Below are positions 1 to 8,600 of a stretch of DNA of 64,000 bases, piece by piece. Below the pieces are notes generated by a model. That model was not told the DNA's origin and searched no databases. It was given only the letters and a program-made list of their open reading frames with translations. Made by a program: the position numbers and the translations under genes. Within the stretch, counting starts at the first letter, position 1. Every line of letters starts with the position of its first letter. The stretch covers positions 1-64,000 of the forward strand of contig JBBIWA010000014.1 of assembly GCA_037439425.1 (NCBI GenBank). Reading direction: 5' to 3'. The stretch comes from JBBIWA01 sp037439425 (GTDB lineage Bacteria; Acidobacteriota; Blastocatellia; RBC074).

Positions 1-215
1 CGAGACAAGCCTTGCAGAACCTCACGCTACTTGCTACCGGGAACTAGGCGAGCATTGAAGATGCCACGAGAGAAGTCTTGTGGAGTCCCACGCTGATGAC
101 TACGGTAGCCGATAACGTGAATCACCACGAGGCAAGCTCGTGGCATCAGTAGCTCAGAAGCTTGCCGGTGGTAGCCGATAACGTGAATCACCACGAGGCA
201 AGCTCGTGGCATTTG
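1..215. repeat. palindromic repeat array, truncated by the window edge
   Basis: Units begin with GATGCCACGAG and are followed within about 10 nt by CTTGTGGA, so each can fold as a short hairpin. The right part carries two copies of TAGCCGATAACGTGAATCAC followed by CACGAGGCAAGCTCGTGG, itself a 7-bp inverted repeat with a GCAAG loop. The same units in the same order recur at 19321-19740. No gene is visible in this stretch; short open frames here only follow the repeats. Confidence 0.8.
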
Positions 216-237
216 TAGTCGCCGCCAGTGAAAAGAT

Positions 238-764
238 TTGGGTCAGGACAAGCTTGAAGGATCACCCAACTACCGCTTCAGGGGATTCTCAGAACTGTTT
301 AGCCTTATCCTGGCGCGCCTGGGGTGCAAAGCGCAGGAACGAGCAACCCTGTCAGGAGAAGCTTTACCGATAAGTAGCGGGCCAGTCACAGGGGGATGCA
401 ACCTGATTGGTGCTCGGACCAATGGTTCCGCCTGGCCGCTACAGCGAGGCGGGTGGTGAGAAAGTGGTGGCTCTTCGAGTCTGTGTGACGAATAACAGGC
501 TAGACCTGACGAGACCTCTGGTAGCGAATCGAAATAAGGTTAGCCGCTTGATGCCTATCAAGTCCTGTTTGGCGTACCGCTGCTGGGAGTGGCTGTGGCG
601 CGATTTTCGATATTGGCTTAATAATACCCCTTCTCTAATTCATTGCAGGACCTAACTGACCTATGGTTTCCCGGTTTCAGGGCGAAGCTCGCCTCGTAAA
701 CGACTCCTTACGGAGCCGGATGATACAGACGCCAAGGTGGCCAACTTGAGGCCGATTTTTATAG
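238..764. other. no recognised gene; several strong hairpins
   Basis: No convincing protein is encoded. The stretch holds clear dyads: ATTGGT/ACCAAT at 406-423, CGCCT/AGGCG around 429-451, CTTGAT/ATCAAG at 547-562, GGCGA/TCGCC at 681-693 and CTCC/GGAG at 704-715. This density suggests a structured RNA or the non-coding part of a decayed group II intron, but I see no reverse transcriptase and no domain V. The strand is unknown. Confidence 0.3.
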
Positions 765-860
765 CAGAGTTATTTTGTCCACCAACTTATCATCCGTACG
801 GAAGATCTCCGGCAAGCCAAGGATTACGATTCTGCTGTCTGGCAACCCCTTCTCTGGCTT

Positions 861-1067
861 TTGGCTGCACGCCTAGTTGAGACCTATCGCCAGATCGAAG
901 GGCTCGTCTTCGAGGATACTCAGCACCACACCTTGCTCGAGCTTTCCCACGCTGCCTCGCGCGCTGGAGAGACGCATCTCCGGTTGATCCACACTGAATT
1001 GGCCGAGCTGAAGGGAAGAATCGACCGCAGTAGAAGCTTCTCAAATCTTTCACGTGCGAGGGAATAA
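861..1067 (+). CDS. hypothetical small protein, possibly a gene remnant
   Basis: I do not recognise this product. The frame is open from 765, but the only usable start is a TTG at 861, giving 68 residues rich in Glu, Arg and Leu with a helical look (for example LVETYRQIEGLVFED). The open part upstream (LIIRTEDLRQAKDYDSAVW) also looks protein-like yet lacks a start codon, so this could be the 3' end of a decayed gene. There is no ribosome binding site in front of the TTG. It ends 61 bp before the next gene, on the same strand. Confidence that it is expressed is low. Confidence 0.22.
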   Translation: MAARLVETYRQIEGLVFEDTQHHTLLELSHAASRAGETHLRLIHTELAELKGRIDRSRSFSNLSRARE

Positions 1068-1128
1068 AAGCCTCAGCTTCTCGATTATCGTTTATAACGA
1101 GCCCTTTCAATCCCGCAAAGGAGAAATG

Positions 1129-1488
1129 ATGAAGCTGATTTTCGTCTATAACGCCGATAATGGCCTGTTCAACGCCTTGACCGATACTGTGCACAAAATC
1201 TTTTCACCTGAGACTTATCAGTGCAGCTTGTGCCGCTACACCTTTGGGATCACAGGTATGCTGCGCCCCTGGAAGTTGTTTTTAGACTCACTTGACTGCC
1301 CGAAGGAATTCCTCCACCGGAATGAGTTTTTCTCTAAGTACCCACAGAGCACCATCAAGCTACCCGCGATTTTATGCGAAGCCGGGTCTGGTCTGGAAGT
1401 ATTACTAACTGCGGATGAGATTAAAGAGTGCAGCAATCTGGACAACCTGATAGCAGCACTTAAGGCAAAAGTGGCAGAGAGACTCTAG
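1129..1488 (+). CDS. small conserved hypothetical protein (MKLIFVYNAD family)
   Basis: This 119-residue protein begins MKLIFVYNADNGLFNALTD and carries two cysteines in SLCRYTFG near residue 30. It resembles a family of about 110-130 residues sometimes labelled GTPase, though no P-loop or other GTPase motif is visible, so that label should not be trusted. AAAGGAG at 1117-1123 lies 5 nt before the ATG at 1129; the ATG at 1126 is too close to it. No signal peptide or membrane segment is seen. The start fixes a cytosolic protein of unknown function. It stands alone, with a repeat-rich gap downstream. Confidence 0.7.
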   Translation: MKLIFVYNADNGLFNALTDTVHKIFSPETYQCSLCRYTFGITGMLRPWKLFLDSLDCPKEFLHRNEFFSKYPQSTIKLPAILCEAGSGLEVLLTADEIKECSNLDNLIAALKAKVAERL

Positions 1489-1599
1489 GTCTGTCTTCAA
1501 TTCTTCCTAGTGCTTACGCCTACTGCTTAGGAGTTCTGCGTGTCACTCGCGCAACGCAGAAGAAAGCAATGAAAATTCATCGCGGGTGAGAGGGGTAGC

Positions 1600-1735
1600 G
1601 TACCCAGGGATTCGCCGAGCAGCCTTTCATGTCGCCACGGACGATGCCCTGAGATTGATGAAGATCCCCACGAGCGCACGCTCGCGCGCTCTAGGAGCGC
1701 AAGATGCGGGCGTTCCCAGAAATTTTCTGCAGGAG
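1600..1735. repeat. REPIN-like repeat pair (diverged)
   Basis: GTAGCGTACCCAGGG near 1597-1611 and a unit at 1694-1735 ending TTCCCAGAAATTTTCTGCAGG match, in reverse complement, the edge sequence CTCCTGCGGAAAATCC seen at 4112, 41260 and 42390. A GC-rich hairpin (GCGCACGCTCGCGCGC) lies between them. The rest of 1489-1910 holds no recognisable gene. Confidence 0.55.
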
Positions 1736-1910
1736 TTTTGAGAGTTACCTGCCGATTGCCTGGGGTAAATCAACAACAGGGGCAATTGTTCACTCAATTG
1801 CTCGGTAGGATCGCATCCTTAAAACAAATGCTGCTCCCGGTTGATGCCGGGGAGAGCTTATCAGAGCACTTGTAGTTGCCTGCTCTGCGCTAGATCCCAA
1901 GAGGCGCAGG

Positions 1911-2051
1911 ATGAGGACCGAGAGAGACATTCCCAGCCGCGATGGATTTTTGCGGACTCAGACTGGAATCGGGGAGTTGATGTTGAGGCTGTTGCTTGCC
2001 GAAAGTCAGCACAAGCACCACCAACTGCTCGCTCTGGAAGCAGAGCTCTGA
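1911..2051 (+). CDS. hypothetical 46-residue protein
   Basis: An ATG at 1911, preceded by GAGGCGCAGG, opens a 46-codon frame ending TGA at 2049-2051. The product begins MRTERDIPSRDGFLRTQ and ends in a Leu/His/Glu-rich helix-like tail (LLLAESQHKHHQLLALEAEL). It matches nothing I know. It lies 89 bp upstream of the PAS-LuxR regulator, in the same direction, and could be the first gene of that transcript. The length allows chance occurrence, so confidence is modest. Confidence 0.35.
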   Translation: MRTERDIPSRDGFLRTQTGIGELMLRLLLAESQHKHHQLLALEAEL

Positions 2052-2140
2052 TCTACCTGATGTGGATCGAGTCTATATTTACTTTCCGAAGCTGGCTGGA
2101 TGATAATGAAAGGGCATCATTTTTCTGATGAGGATGAAGG

Positions 2141-2803
2141 ATGCAGCTTCGGGAACTGAAAGATCTGGTTAACAGCACAGCGGATGCTGCCTTTGCCGTT
2201 GACGGGACGGGAACGATCGTGGTGTGGAACCAGGCGGCGGGCGCTTTGTTTGGCCTCTCAGCCAAGGAGGCTGTGGGAAAGTCCTGTGCTCAGGTGCTGC
2301 AGGGAACGGATGAGTGTGGAGCGGTCTGTTCTCAAAACTGCACCATCCAGCAAGCGGTGCAAGGGCACCATCAGGTGAGCAATTTTGATCTCCAGGTACG
2401 GACCGCCCGGGGAAGGCAATGGTGTAACATCTCGGTGCTGGTGGCTGAAGTCGCTCACTCTACCCAGCCCTATTCGATTCATATCGTGCGCCTGGTGGAT
2501 ATGAGTAAGAGGCTGGAGATGGTAGTGCGCGACTTTGTTGTGACTGAAACGCAGCTGCCTGTGGAAGAGGCCAAAATGCTGATCTCCGCCCCCCGATCCC
2601 CGACGCGCGAAGCTGATCTGACCAATCGTGAACGGGAAGTTCTGCACTTGCTGGCCAAGGGCGCCACAACCAGGGCAATTGCCGAGCAACTCCACATCAG
2701 CCGCACCACAGTTAATAATCACATTCAGCATATCCTGCGCAAACTCAACGCTCACTCTCGCCTTGAAGCGATTCGCCGCGCCGAGCTAGCCGGTTTGATC
2801 TGA
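2141..2803 (+). CDS. PAS domain-containing LuxR-family transcriptional regulator
   Basis: A 220-residue regulator. Residues about 5-120 form a PAS sensor domain (STADAAFAVDGTGTIVVWNQ, then a Cys-rich stretch CGAVCSQNCTIQQ). Residues about 155-220 are a LuxR/GerE helix-turn-helix: LTNREREVLHLLAKGATTR, AIAEQLHISRTTVNNHI and QHILRKLNAHSRLEAIRRA. There is no receiver domain and no membrane segment, so it probably senses a cytosolic ligand or cofactor directly. The cysteines CxxxC...C in the PAS domain (residues about 60-70) could bind metal or sense redox state, which is an inference. Its 3' end overlaps the convergent hemerythrin gene by 18 bp. Confidence 0.88.
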   Translation: MQLRELKDLVNSTADAAFAVDGTGTIVVWNQAAGALFGLSAKEAVGKSCAQVLQGTDECGAVCSQNCTIQQAVQGHHQVSNFDLQVRTARGRQWCNISVLVAEVAHSTQPYSIHIVRLVDMSKRLEMVVRDFVVTETQLPVEEAKMLISAPRSPTREADLTNREREVLHLLAKGATTRAIAEQLHISRTTVNNHIQHILRKLNAHSRLEAIRRAELAGLI

Positions 2804-3277
2804 TCGGGCGGGGTTCAAGGCTTGATAGCGTTTGGCCAGCTGCTGTCCGATCAGGTCCAGCTCCGGCCCCGACAATAGCTCTGCAACTCGGGCAAACAGC
2901 TTTCTTTCTTCAAAGCGGATGTGTTGGATCAGGAGCTCGGCAAATTGCGCCAGCTTGTGGCGCACTTCGATCAGATCCTCGCTGCAAGTGATCTCCTGGA
3001 ACAAGCCGGCCAGCTGGCGGTGTTCATCAAGCGTCAGCTCAATCTCCTCCTGACCTGCTTGCCCTTGTGAGCGGAGCGCCGGAAGGAGCAAGTTTTCTTC
3101 TGCCTCGAAGTGAGGGCGCAGCGCTTGTGCCCAGAAAGCGCGCAGCGCTTCAATTGACCGGCTGATCTCGGCCGGAGCTACTTCAGCCTGATTCATCGCG
3201 ATCCTGGTCTGGCGGGCAAACACCAGACCGTGATGATGGTCCCAGGAGAGTGGGTACAGCCGGCGATCTCGTTTCAT
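2786..3277 (-). CDS. hemerythrin-like HHE domain protein
   Basis: The 163-residue product is a single HHE cation-binding domain. Candidate iron ligands are the histidines in SWDHHHGLVFA (residues about 11-17), HFEAEENLLLPAL (about 55-67), DEHRQL (about 83) and HIRFEERKLF (about 118-127). This is the family pattern for a four-helix bundle with a non-haem di-iron centre that binds oxygen or NO, or stores iron. There is no signal peptide, so it acts in the cytosol. The gene is convergent with the PAS-LuxR regulator and overlaps its end, which makes antisense interplay possible; a functional link is inference. Confidence 0.88.
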   Translation of the reverse strand: MKRDRRLYPLSWDHHHGLVFARQTRIAMNQAEVAPAEISRSIEALRAFWAQALRPHFEAEENLLLPALRSQGQAGQEEIELTLDEHRQLAGLFQEITCSEDLIEVRHKLAQFAELLIQHIRFEERKLFARVAELLSGPELDLIGQQLAKRYQALNPARSDQTG

Positions 3278-3321
3278 TACCGTCTCATTTCACTATGGGC
3301 ATCAAGGCCCGAGCTGGCACG

Positions 3322-3726
3322 CTACGGAATGCGATGCCCATCCCCGGTGCCTGCAAACTGGAATTCCTCAACCTCTCGTAAGCTGGTCGGAGAAATCCTA
3401 TGAGAGAGGCGAAGAATAAAGCTTCCCGCCGTCTGCCGGTTCATATGCACACAGTGATAAGAGGCGACAAGCTTGTCCGGTTTGCCATCCCGGAGGCTGT
3501 AGATGTAAGAGCAAGGTGCTCCCTGCGCCATCTTCTCCTCGTCGTGCACAAACAGATAGTTGCCTTTCAGGATAACTCCTAACAACTTGACCGGTTCGGT
3601 TATTTCCACTATTGCTTGTTGGCGACGTGGGGTTTCAGCCTTCCCGGTCACTGAAAGTTTATCGCTGAAGAGGGTTGCTGAGGCGACCAACGTGACAATC
3701 AAGATAATCAAGGCTAGACGTTTCAT
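3322..3726 (-). CDS. hypothetical secreted protein
   Basis: A 134-residue protein starting MKRLALIILIVTLVASATLF, a clear signal peptide. The start is fixed by GGAGG a few bases upstream at about 3732-3736; a longer frame to 3897 has no such signal. The mature part contains two cysteines (CSYIYSL and YHCVHMN) that could form a disulfide. I do not recognise a domain; the sequence reads as a small beta-rich periplasmic or exported protein (IVEITEPVKLLGVILKGNYLFVHD). It lies 44 bp downstream of the hemerythrin gene start on the same strand, so the two may share a transcript. Confidence 0.72.
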   Translation of the reverse strand: MKRLALIILIVTLVASATLFSDKLSVTGKAETPRRQQAIVEITEPVKLLGVILKGNYLFVHDEEKMAQGAPCSYIYSLRDGKPDKLVASYHCVHMNRQTAGSFILRLSHRISPTSLREVEEFQFAGTGDGHRIP

Positions 3727-4111
3727 AATCAAACCTCCTTGGAGATGCCGCAGCCCATTAAGGCTCCTTCTCCGGTAAGACGACTTCAGCCGCGATTGCG
3801 GCCCTTTCCGCACCACCCTATTCACCTGCTCAGGCTGCGTAATTTCACTCACAGTGGGTGGAATAATCCCTATCCTTTGCTGCAGATTCTCAAACACCTA
3901 AAGCAGCTTTCTGCTGACTCCCAGTGCCTGAGTAGTTTCAGGAGTGACTTAGCAATCCTCTCAATTTCAAGAGTTTTGCATTACAAGAACAAGGTCTTCA
4001 AGCTCCACCCACGAATCTATTGCGACCCTACACACCTGTGGCTTGGCAACTCTTGTGCCGCTTCTCAGGGTAAGGGGGTGAAAGGTTGAGGACGGCCCAT
4101 CCTTTTACTCG

Positions 4112-4214
4112 CTCCTGCAGAAAATCCCTGGGTACGCACGCTTGCGAGCGTGCCTGACTTGCGGCAGTGGCGCGCTCGATGAAGCTGAGCACGCAAGGAT
4201 GCATGCGCTCCTAG
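4112..4214. repeat. REPIN-like inverted pair of hairpin repeats
   Basis: The edge CTCCTGCAGAAAATCC at 4112-4127 leads into CCTGGGTACGCACGC and a hairpin to 4153. An oppositely oriented unit at 4188-4214 (AGCACGCAAGGATGCATGCG, CTCCTAG) completes the pair, 34 nt apart. The remainder of 3727-4306 shows no gene. Confidence 0.7.
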
Positions 4215-4306
4215 AAAAGGGGGGAAAGATCGTCCGCGAATATCGCTACTTGGCGTCCGGAGTAGTTGGGCTTATAGCTGCTTGCGTCAGAAGAGAGGGC
4301 CGTGGT

Positions 4307-4345
4307 GGGTGATGAGTGGTCAGGACTAGCTCTCACTCATCACCC
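4307..4345 (-). terminator. hairpin downstream of the surface-protein gene
   Basis: GGGTGATGAGTG (4307-4318) pairs perfectly with CACTCATCACCC (4334-4345) around a 15-nt loop. It lies 10 bp beyond the stop codon at 4355. There is no run of U after it on the minus strand, so it may stabilise the 3' end rather than terminate by itself. Confidence 0.5.
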
Positions 4346-4354
4346 ATTGATCCT

Positions 4355-7300
4355 TTAACGAGAGATGGCGCAGCAATTAACCAGTTTCGCAGTCTCGCCA
4401 TTCGGGTTGGTCACTACCAACGTGCGATTGCCAGAGGAAGATGTGCTTGAGATCGTCACGAGCAGTCTGTCTTCCTCAACCGAGACGTATTTTTGGACCG
4501 TGATGCCAGTTCCGCCGGCGCAGGAAGTCAACAAGCCGCACTCAAATTTGACCTGGGTACTGGAGCTGAAGCCAGTACCGGTAATGGTGATTGTCGTTGT
4601 GCTAGACTGCGCGAACTTGGTTGGGGTGATCGAGCTCACCGACAGTGGTCGCGGCAAGACCTCGATGGTAACTGGCGCGGCGCTGTGGCTGGCTCCCTTG
4701 TCGTCAGTCACCGTCAAGACAATGGAGTGTTTGCCTACCGGCAACATCACATCTACAATCGCACCTTCTGCAATCACACGTCCATCCTCGCTCCAGGAGT
4801 AGGTCAAGGGATCACCGTCAGGATCGTTCGAGGCCGAACCATCCAGATGGACCTCAGCGCCCTGCTTGCTGGTAGCGCGAACCGTTTCAGGCAAAGGCTT
4901 GGCTACGGCTGTAGGTGGCTGGTTGGCCGGGGGAGTGCCACCACCATCACCGCCGCCGCCGCCGCCACCACCACCACCACCACCCTCTTCAATGCCGCCG
5001 CCGCTGCCCGTCTCGTCGTTCGGCACATCGCTGATAAAGATGCGGAAAGGAAGGGTGGTAAAAGAGGCTCCGCGGCTATCGGTAACCATTACCTGGACGT
5101 TGACCGAAGCCACGCGGTCGCCCTCTCGCGGCGCGATTTGCAAGGTGACCGAGCGCAAGCCAGGGTCCAGATTGATCAGCCGCGCAAATGATGGGGCATT
5201 CAGCAGCTTGAAGGTGACCGTATCGCCATCAGCATCCCTGGCTTGCAACCGCAGATTGCGCACGGTGTTGAGCGGGACGTACTGATCGTTGATATTGTCC
5301 ATAGTCGGCGCAATGCTGCCCGGCACACCGCCCGTAGGTGGCATGTTGGTAAAACCTCTGCTGACGTTAACGAACATTTTGGCTGTCGCCACATTGCCGG
5401 CACGATCGCGCGCCGTGAAGGTGACCGTGGTTCTGCCGATAGGAAAGATGCTGCCCGATGGCTTGGAAGCAGTCACGGTGACAGGGCCATCCACCATGTC
5501 ATAGGCCACGGGCATGGGATAGGTGATGGCCACGCCGGAGGAGGTACCCACGATCTTGCTGATATCGGACGGGACTCCGCTGATTTGTGGTGGCGTCGTA
5601 TCCCGGACTTCAACGATCTGCTCATCAGGCAGGCTGGGTGCATCGCTGCCATCAATGACGATCAACCGGATATAGTGGATCCCGATGGGCAGCAGCAGAT
5701 CGCCCACGCGCGCGGTCGAGACCAGTTGCTCGTTAACATACCAACGGTAGCTAAGCTCATCATGCGGATCCGGATCACTCGATTCTGAAGCGTCGAGCCG
5801 GACGATGGTGCCGTTAGCGCGACGCGCTTCGACGTACAGACCGATGTTAGCTGCAACCGCTGTCGGCTGTTGATTATTCGGATTGGTTGCCTCAGCCGTC
5901 AGCTTGAAGCTGTCAATTGAGCTCAGAATGTGTAAGCTGTTGCCGCCATCGAAGCCACCCTGCCAGTCTCCATCGGCTGAAACAGTGAAGGGCGTTCTGG
6001 AGCGATTGTTGGCCCAGCCGAAGAAGGGCGAAAGTGAACGCAACGTCATCCAGCCGCGCTGACCCGGTGCCAGCGTACTGGTGATGGGCGGAGATAGGGG
6101 ATTGGGTCTGACATTTCCAAGCTCGGCTTCCGTTGTTCCCATCGTGGCTGAGTAGGCCGCCAGAAATTCATCATGCAACACAGCAACGCCGACAGCGCGC
6201 GGATTGGGATCACCAAAGTTGTTCTCATCCGGGCGCAGGTAACCAATCAGCGTGGAATTATCCACCTGGCTCGGCACGGCACTCAGTGCCAGCACGGCCG
6301 GGAAGCGGTCGTAGTTGAGATCGTCAAAGAGCAGGTCTGCTGTCAGCTGATCAGGGTTGCGCTCCAGCGTGCCAGGAGAGTTCTTAGCGAAAGCGATGGC
6401 GTTGAATGAAGTAGTGTGCCCGCTGGCTTCCCAGACCTGCGCGCTCCCGATCAGGTGGTTGAACTGAATGTGCAGAGCGCGGGAGTCAACTGCGGCCAGC
6501 ATCACCAAGCCGCGCCCATCTGTCGTAATATCCTGAGCCAGGAAGGTAATTGTCTGATTGGGCAGCAGCGTGACGATGCCAGAAGTAGTTTGCAACGCAG
6601 CGGCCACGCTGGTGAAGTAGATCCGGACGCGCACTTTCTGCGAAGGGTGCGTGTTGGTGACACTGACACGGGTATCGCCGTACTGCCCACTAACAAAACG
6701 AGGATAGATCAGGACGCTGCCGGCTTTCATATCGCTAGCTGAAGCGCTGCGGCCAGGCGCCTCAGGCTGGTTCTGAGTCACCACATCCGGAACGCTCGAG
6801 TCGGGCACTTTAACTGGGACGGTGATGGTATAGGTATCGAGCCACGAGAGCACCTGCATCGTCCTGCCATCATGCAATGGTTTGTCACTTCCTTCGCTCA
6901 AGCTCAGACCGAGGATCGGGACAGCGCGACCTGCCCTTGTGGCCGCAAAGCTGGCCCAGCCTGGATTGTTGACCCGAATGATGCTGCTAATTGAAGGGGA
7001 GCGCCAGATGTTAGCCACTCTAGTCGCGAGCTGGCAGGAAGCATTGACCGTGGTAGGATAGGGTTTGCCGACAGAGTCGTAAGCGATCGCATTGACGGTG
7101 ATAGCATCGGAGAGGCCAACACTGAGGTCCTCCGGTGGACTGTAGAGCGTGACCTCGGTAACGACGGCTGGCCCGCTCGTGGGATCCTGGTTCTGAATGT
7201 TGTCAACGGCGACCACCTTCGGCAGCCGGTCGAAGTCCACATCATTGAAAACCATATTCACAGTGTCTGGGCTTGTCTCCTGCCGCACAGCTCCAGCACT

Positions 7301-7894
7301 GCGTTTGGCCACGGCGACGGCGTTGTAGCTGGCTTCGTGCCCGGTGGAGGTACGGATGCTGGCGCTGCCGATGAGCCAATTGAACTGAGTGGGCAGTCCC
7401 TGCGAGTTGACGGCCATGGCGATGGCATAACCCGTGGCATCCGGCTGTTCCTTGCTCATCAGCAGGGTCTTGGACTGATTGGGTGCCAGAGAGAAGAATT
7501 GATCGCTCGTCCGGCAATCGGAGACGAAGAAGATGCGCACCGTCACGCTATCGCGCGGGTTGGTATTGACGATCTGCAGCAGCGTATTGACGGCAGCAGG
7601 TTGCACACTACTGCTCGTGTATTTATGAAAGAAAAGAACGCTGCCGGCTTTGGTGCTGCTAGCGGCGCTTCGGGGGGCATTCGATCCCACCCTGGGAACA
7701 CCCGGCCCAATCGTCGGCTGTGTGCTCTCAGGGGTCTGGAAGGCACGCACCATCGCGCCCGGTGGCCAGTAGAGGAGGCTGCTGGTCAGCAGCGCCAGCA
7801 ACGCGAGAGCAGCCCAGACCTGGTAGCTAGTTCTGGTCAAGAAATTAGAGATGGTGGTGAACCCTGGTGCTAAGTAGCGAAGCTTGGGTTGCAT
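4355..7894 (-). CDS. large surface or secreted multidomain protein (PKD, HYR, IPT/TIG)
   Basis: The 1179-residue product has an N-terminal membrane segment or uncleaved signal (AALALLALLTSSLLYW, residues about 27-44). Two related repeats of about 120 residues begin GSVLFFHKYTSS (about 85) and AGSVLIYPRFVSG (about 390) and describe a beta fold. A PKD-like domain follows (about 675-757, LDASESSDPDPHDELSYRWY), then a HYR domain (about 765-845, DTTPPQISGVPSDI and GRTTVTFTARDRAGN), a cadherin-like segment (about 860-955), a pure glycine linker (about 966-985), a second PKD (about 990-1078) and a C-terminal IPT/TIG domain (about 1085-1175). No enzyme motif is visible. Such mixtures act in cell-surface adhesion or matrix building in known families; the role here is inference. 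Frames on the opposite strand are shadows. Confidence 0.85.
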   Translation of the reverse strand: MQPKLRYLAPGFTTISNFLTRTSYQVWAALALLALLTSSLLYWPPGAMVRAFQTPESTQPTIGPGVPRVGSNAPRSAASSTKAGSVLFFHKYTSSSVQPAAVNTLLQIVNTNPRDSVTVRIFFVSDCRTSDQFFSLAPNQSKTLLMSKEQPDATGYAIAMAVNSQGLPTQFNWLIGSASIRTSTGHEASYNAVAVAKRSAGAVRQETSPDTVNMVFNDVDFDRLPKVVAVDNIQNQDPTSGPAVVTEVTLYSPPEDLSVGLSDAITVNAIAYDSVGKPYPTTVNASCQLATRVANIWRSPSISSIIRVNNPGWASFAATRAGRAVPILGLSLSEGSDKPLHDGRTMQVLSWLDTYTITVPVKVPDSSVPDVVTQNQPEAPGRSASASDMKAGSVLIYPRFVSGQYGDTRVSVTNTHPSQKVRVRIYFTSVAAALQTTSGIVTLLPNQTITFLAQDITTDGRGLVMLAAVDSRALHIQFNHLIGSAQVWEASGHTTSFNAIAFAKNSPGTLERNPDQLTADLLFDDLNYDRFPAVLALSAVPSQVDNSTLIGYLRPDENNFGDPNPRAVGVAVLHDEFLAAYSATMGTTEAELGNVRPNPLSPPITSTLAPGQRGWMTLRSLSPFFGWANNRSRTPFTVSADGDWQGGFDGGNSLHILSSIDSFKLTAEATNPNNQQPTAVAANIGLYVEARRANGTIVRLDASESSDPDPHDELSYRWYVNEQLVSTARVGDLLLPIGIHYIRLIVIDGSDAPSLPDEQIVEVRDTTPPQISGVPSDISKIVGTSSGVAITYPMPVAYDMVDGPVTVTASKPSGSIFPIGRTTVTFTARDRAGNVATAKMFVNVSRGFTNMPPTGGVPGSIAPTMDNINDQYVPLNTVRNLRLQARDADGDTVTFKLLNAPSFARLINLDPGLRSVTLQIAPREGDRVASVNVQVMVTDSRGASFTTLPFRIFISDVPNDETGSGGGIEEGGGGGGGGGGGGDGGGTPPANQPPTAVAKPLPETVRATSKQGAEVHLDGSASNDPDGDPLTYSWSEDGRVIAEGAIVDVMLPVGKHSIVLTVTDDKGASHSAAPVTIEVLPRPLSVSSITPTKFAQSSTTTITITGTGFSSSTQVKFECGLLTSCAGGTGITVQKYVSVEEDRLLVTISSTSSSGNRTLVVTNPNGETAKLVNCCAISR

Positions 7895-8059
7895 ATTGAA
7901 ACTCTCCCTTTTCGCAGTTCTTCGTCCATAATCTGGGTGGCAGCCCGCAGCTGCACCTGTGTGCTTGTTTTGGGAAGCGCGGTCGTGAGCTTGAGCCCTC
8001 CAACCTGGCTTCCTGCCGGTTGAGGAGAATGCCGGAAGATAAAGTGAGTTATTTACCTT

Positions 8060-8146
8060 GCTCGGTTAGCGAGCCGAGCTGTTACTGACGCAGTAGTCGT
8101 GAGGCACACCGCAAGACCGCCTAAGACGGCTGCTGTGGCGTCAGTA
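8060..8146. other. long imperfect hairpins between divergent genes
   Basis: GCTCGG/CCGAGC (8060-8079) is followed by TACTGACGC (8083-8091) pairing with GCGTCAGTA (8138-8146); inside, CAGTAG can pair with CTGCTG and CCG with CGG. The 815-bp gap 7895-8709 has no gene that I can support. This could be a 5' leader of the minus-strand surface-protein mRNA or an independent RNA. Confidence 0.35.
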
Positions 8147-8600
8147 CCTACTTGAGAAAAGGCTTGCCTGTGGGGCGTGAGGTCAAGCTCCATCACATCC
8201 GTTCGCCAGAGAACGGAGACGGGTGAGTTCAGGATGCCTTAGATAAGCGCCGCCATGGTAGGCTGTGAGGTCACGCTTTGGCTCATAAAAACTATCACAA
8301 TACTGATAGAGTCGCAAGAAGTTTTCCACTCCGCTCTCATTTTAGTACCGACCAGTTGTTGCCAGAAGGCTTGCCTGGCGTAACTGGGCGGCTCGGCCAA
8401 GCGCTTTCTTCTCCCTGGCCACAAAGTGAAGAGCGGCAACGGTTGTCTCTCCGGATTGCCTTTCTCCTTGATCTGAAACGCTTAATGAAGGCTGATCTCC
8501 AGCAGACCGGCCCCAGATTCAGACCCGAATGAGAAAGCAGGCAGAGGGGAAGCACCCCTGCCCGGGGCGATCTTTGGTCCTGCCAAAAGGTTAAGAATTG

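Noticed and set aside
790..1194. 134-residue minus-strand frame
   Set aside because: It overlaps the better-supported plus-strand gene at 1129 and has shadow-like composition and no SD.
4493..5788. Long plus-strand frames opposite the surface-protein gene
   Set aside because: They lie antisense to an obvious domain-bearing gene, have Pro/Arg/Ala-rich shadow composition and no ribosome binding sites.
8278..8532. 84-residue plus-strand frame
   Set aside because: No SD, biased composition and no recognisable domain.
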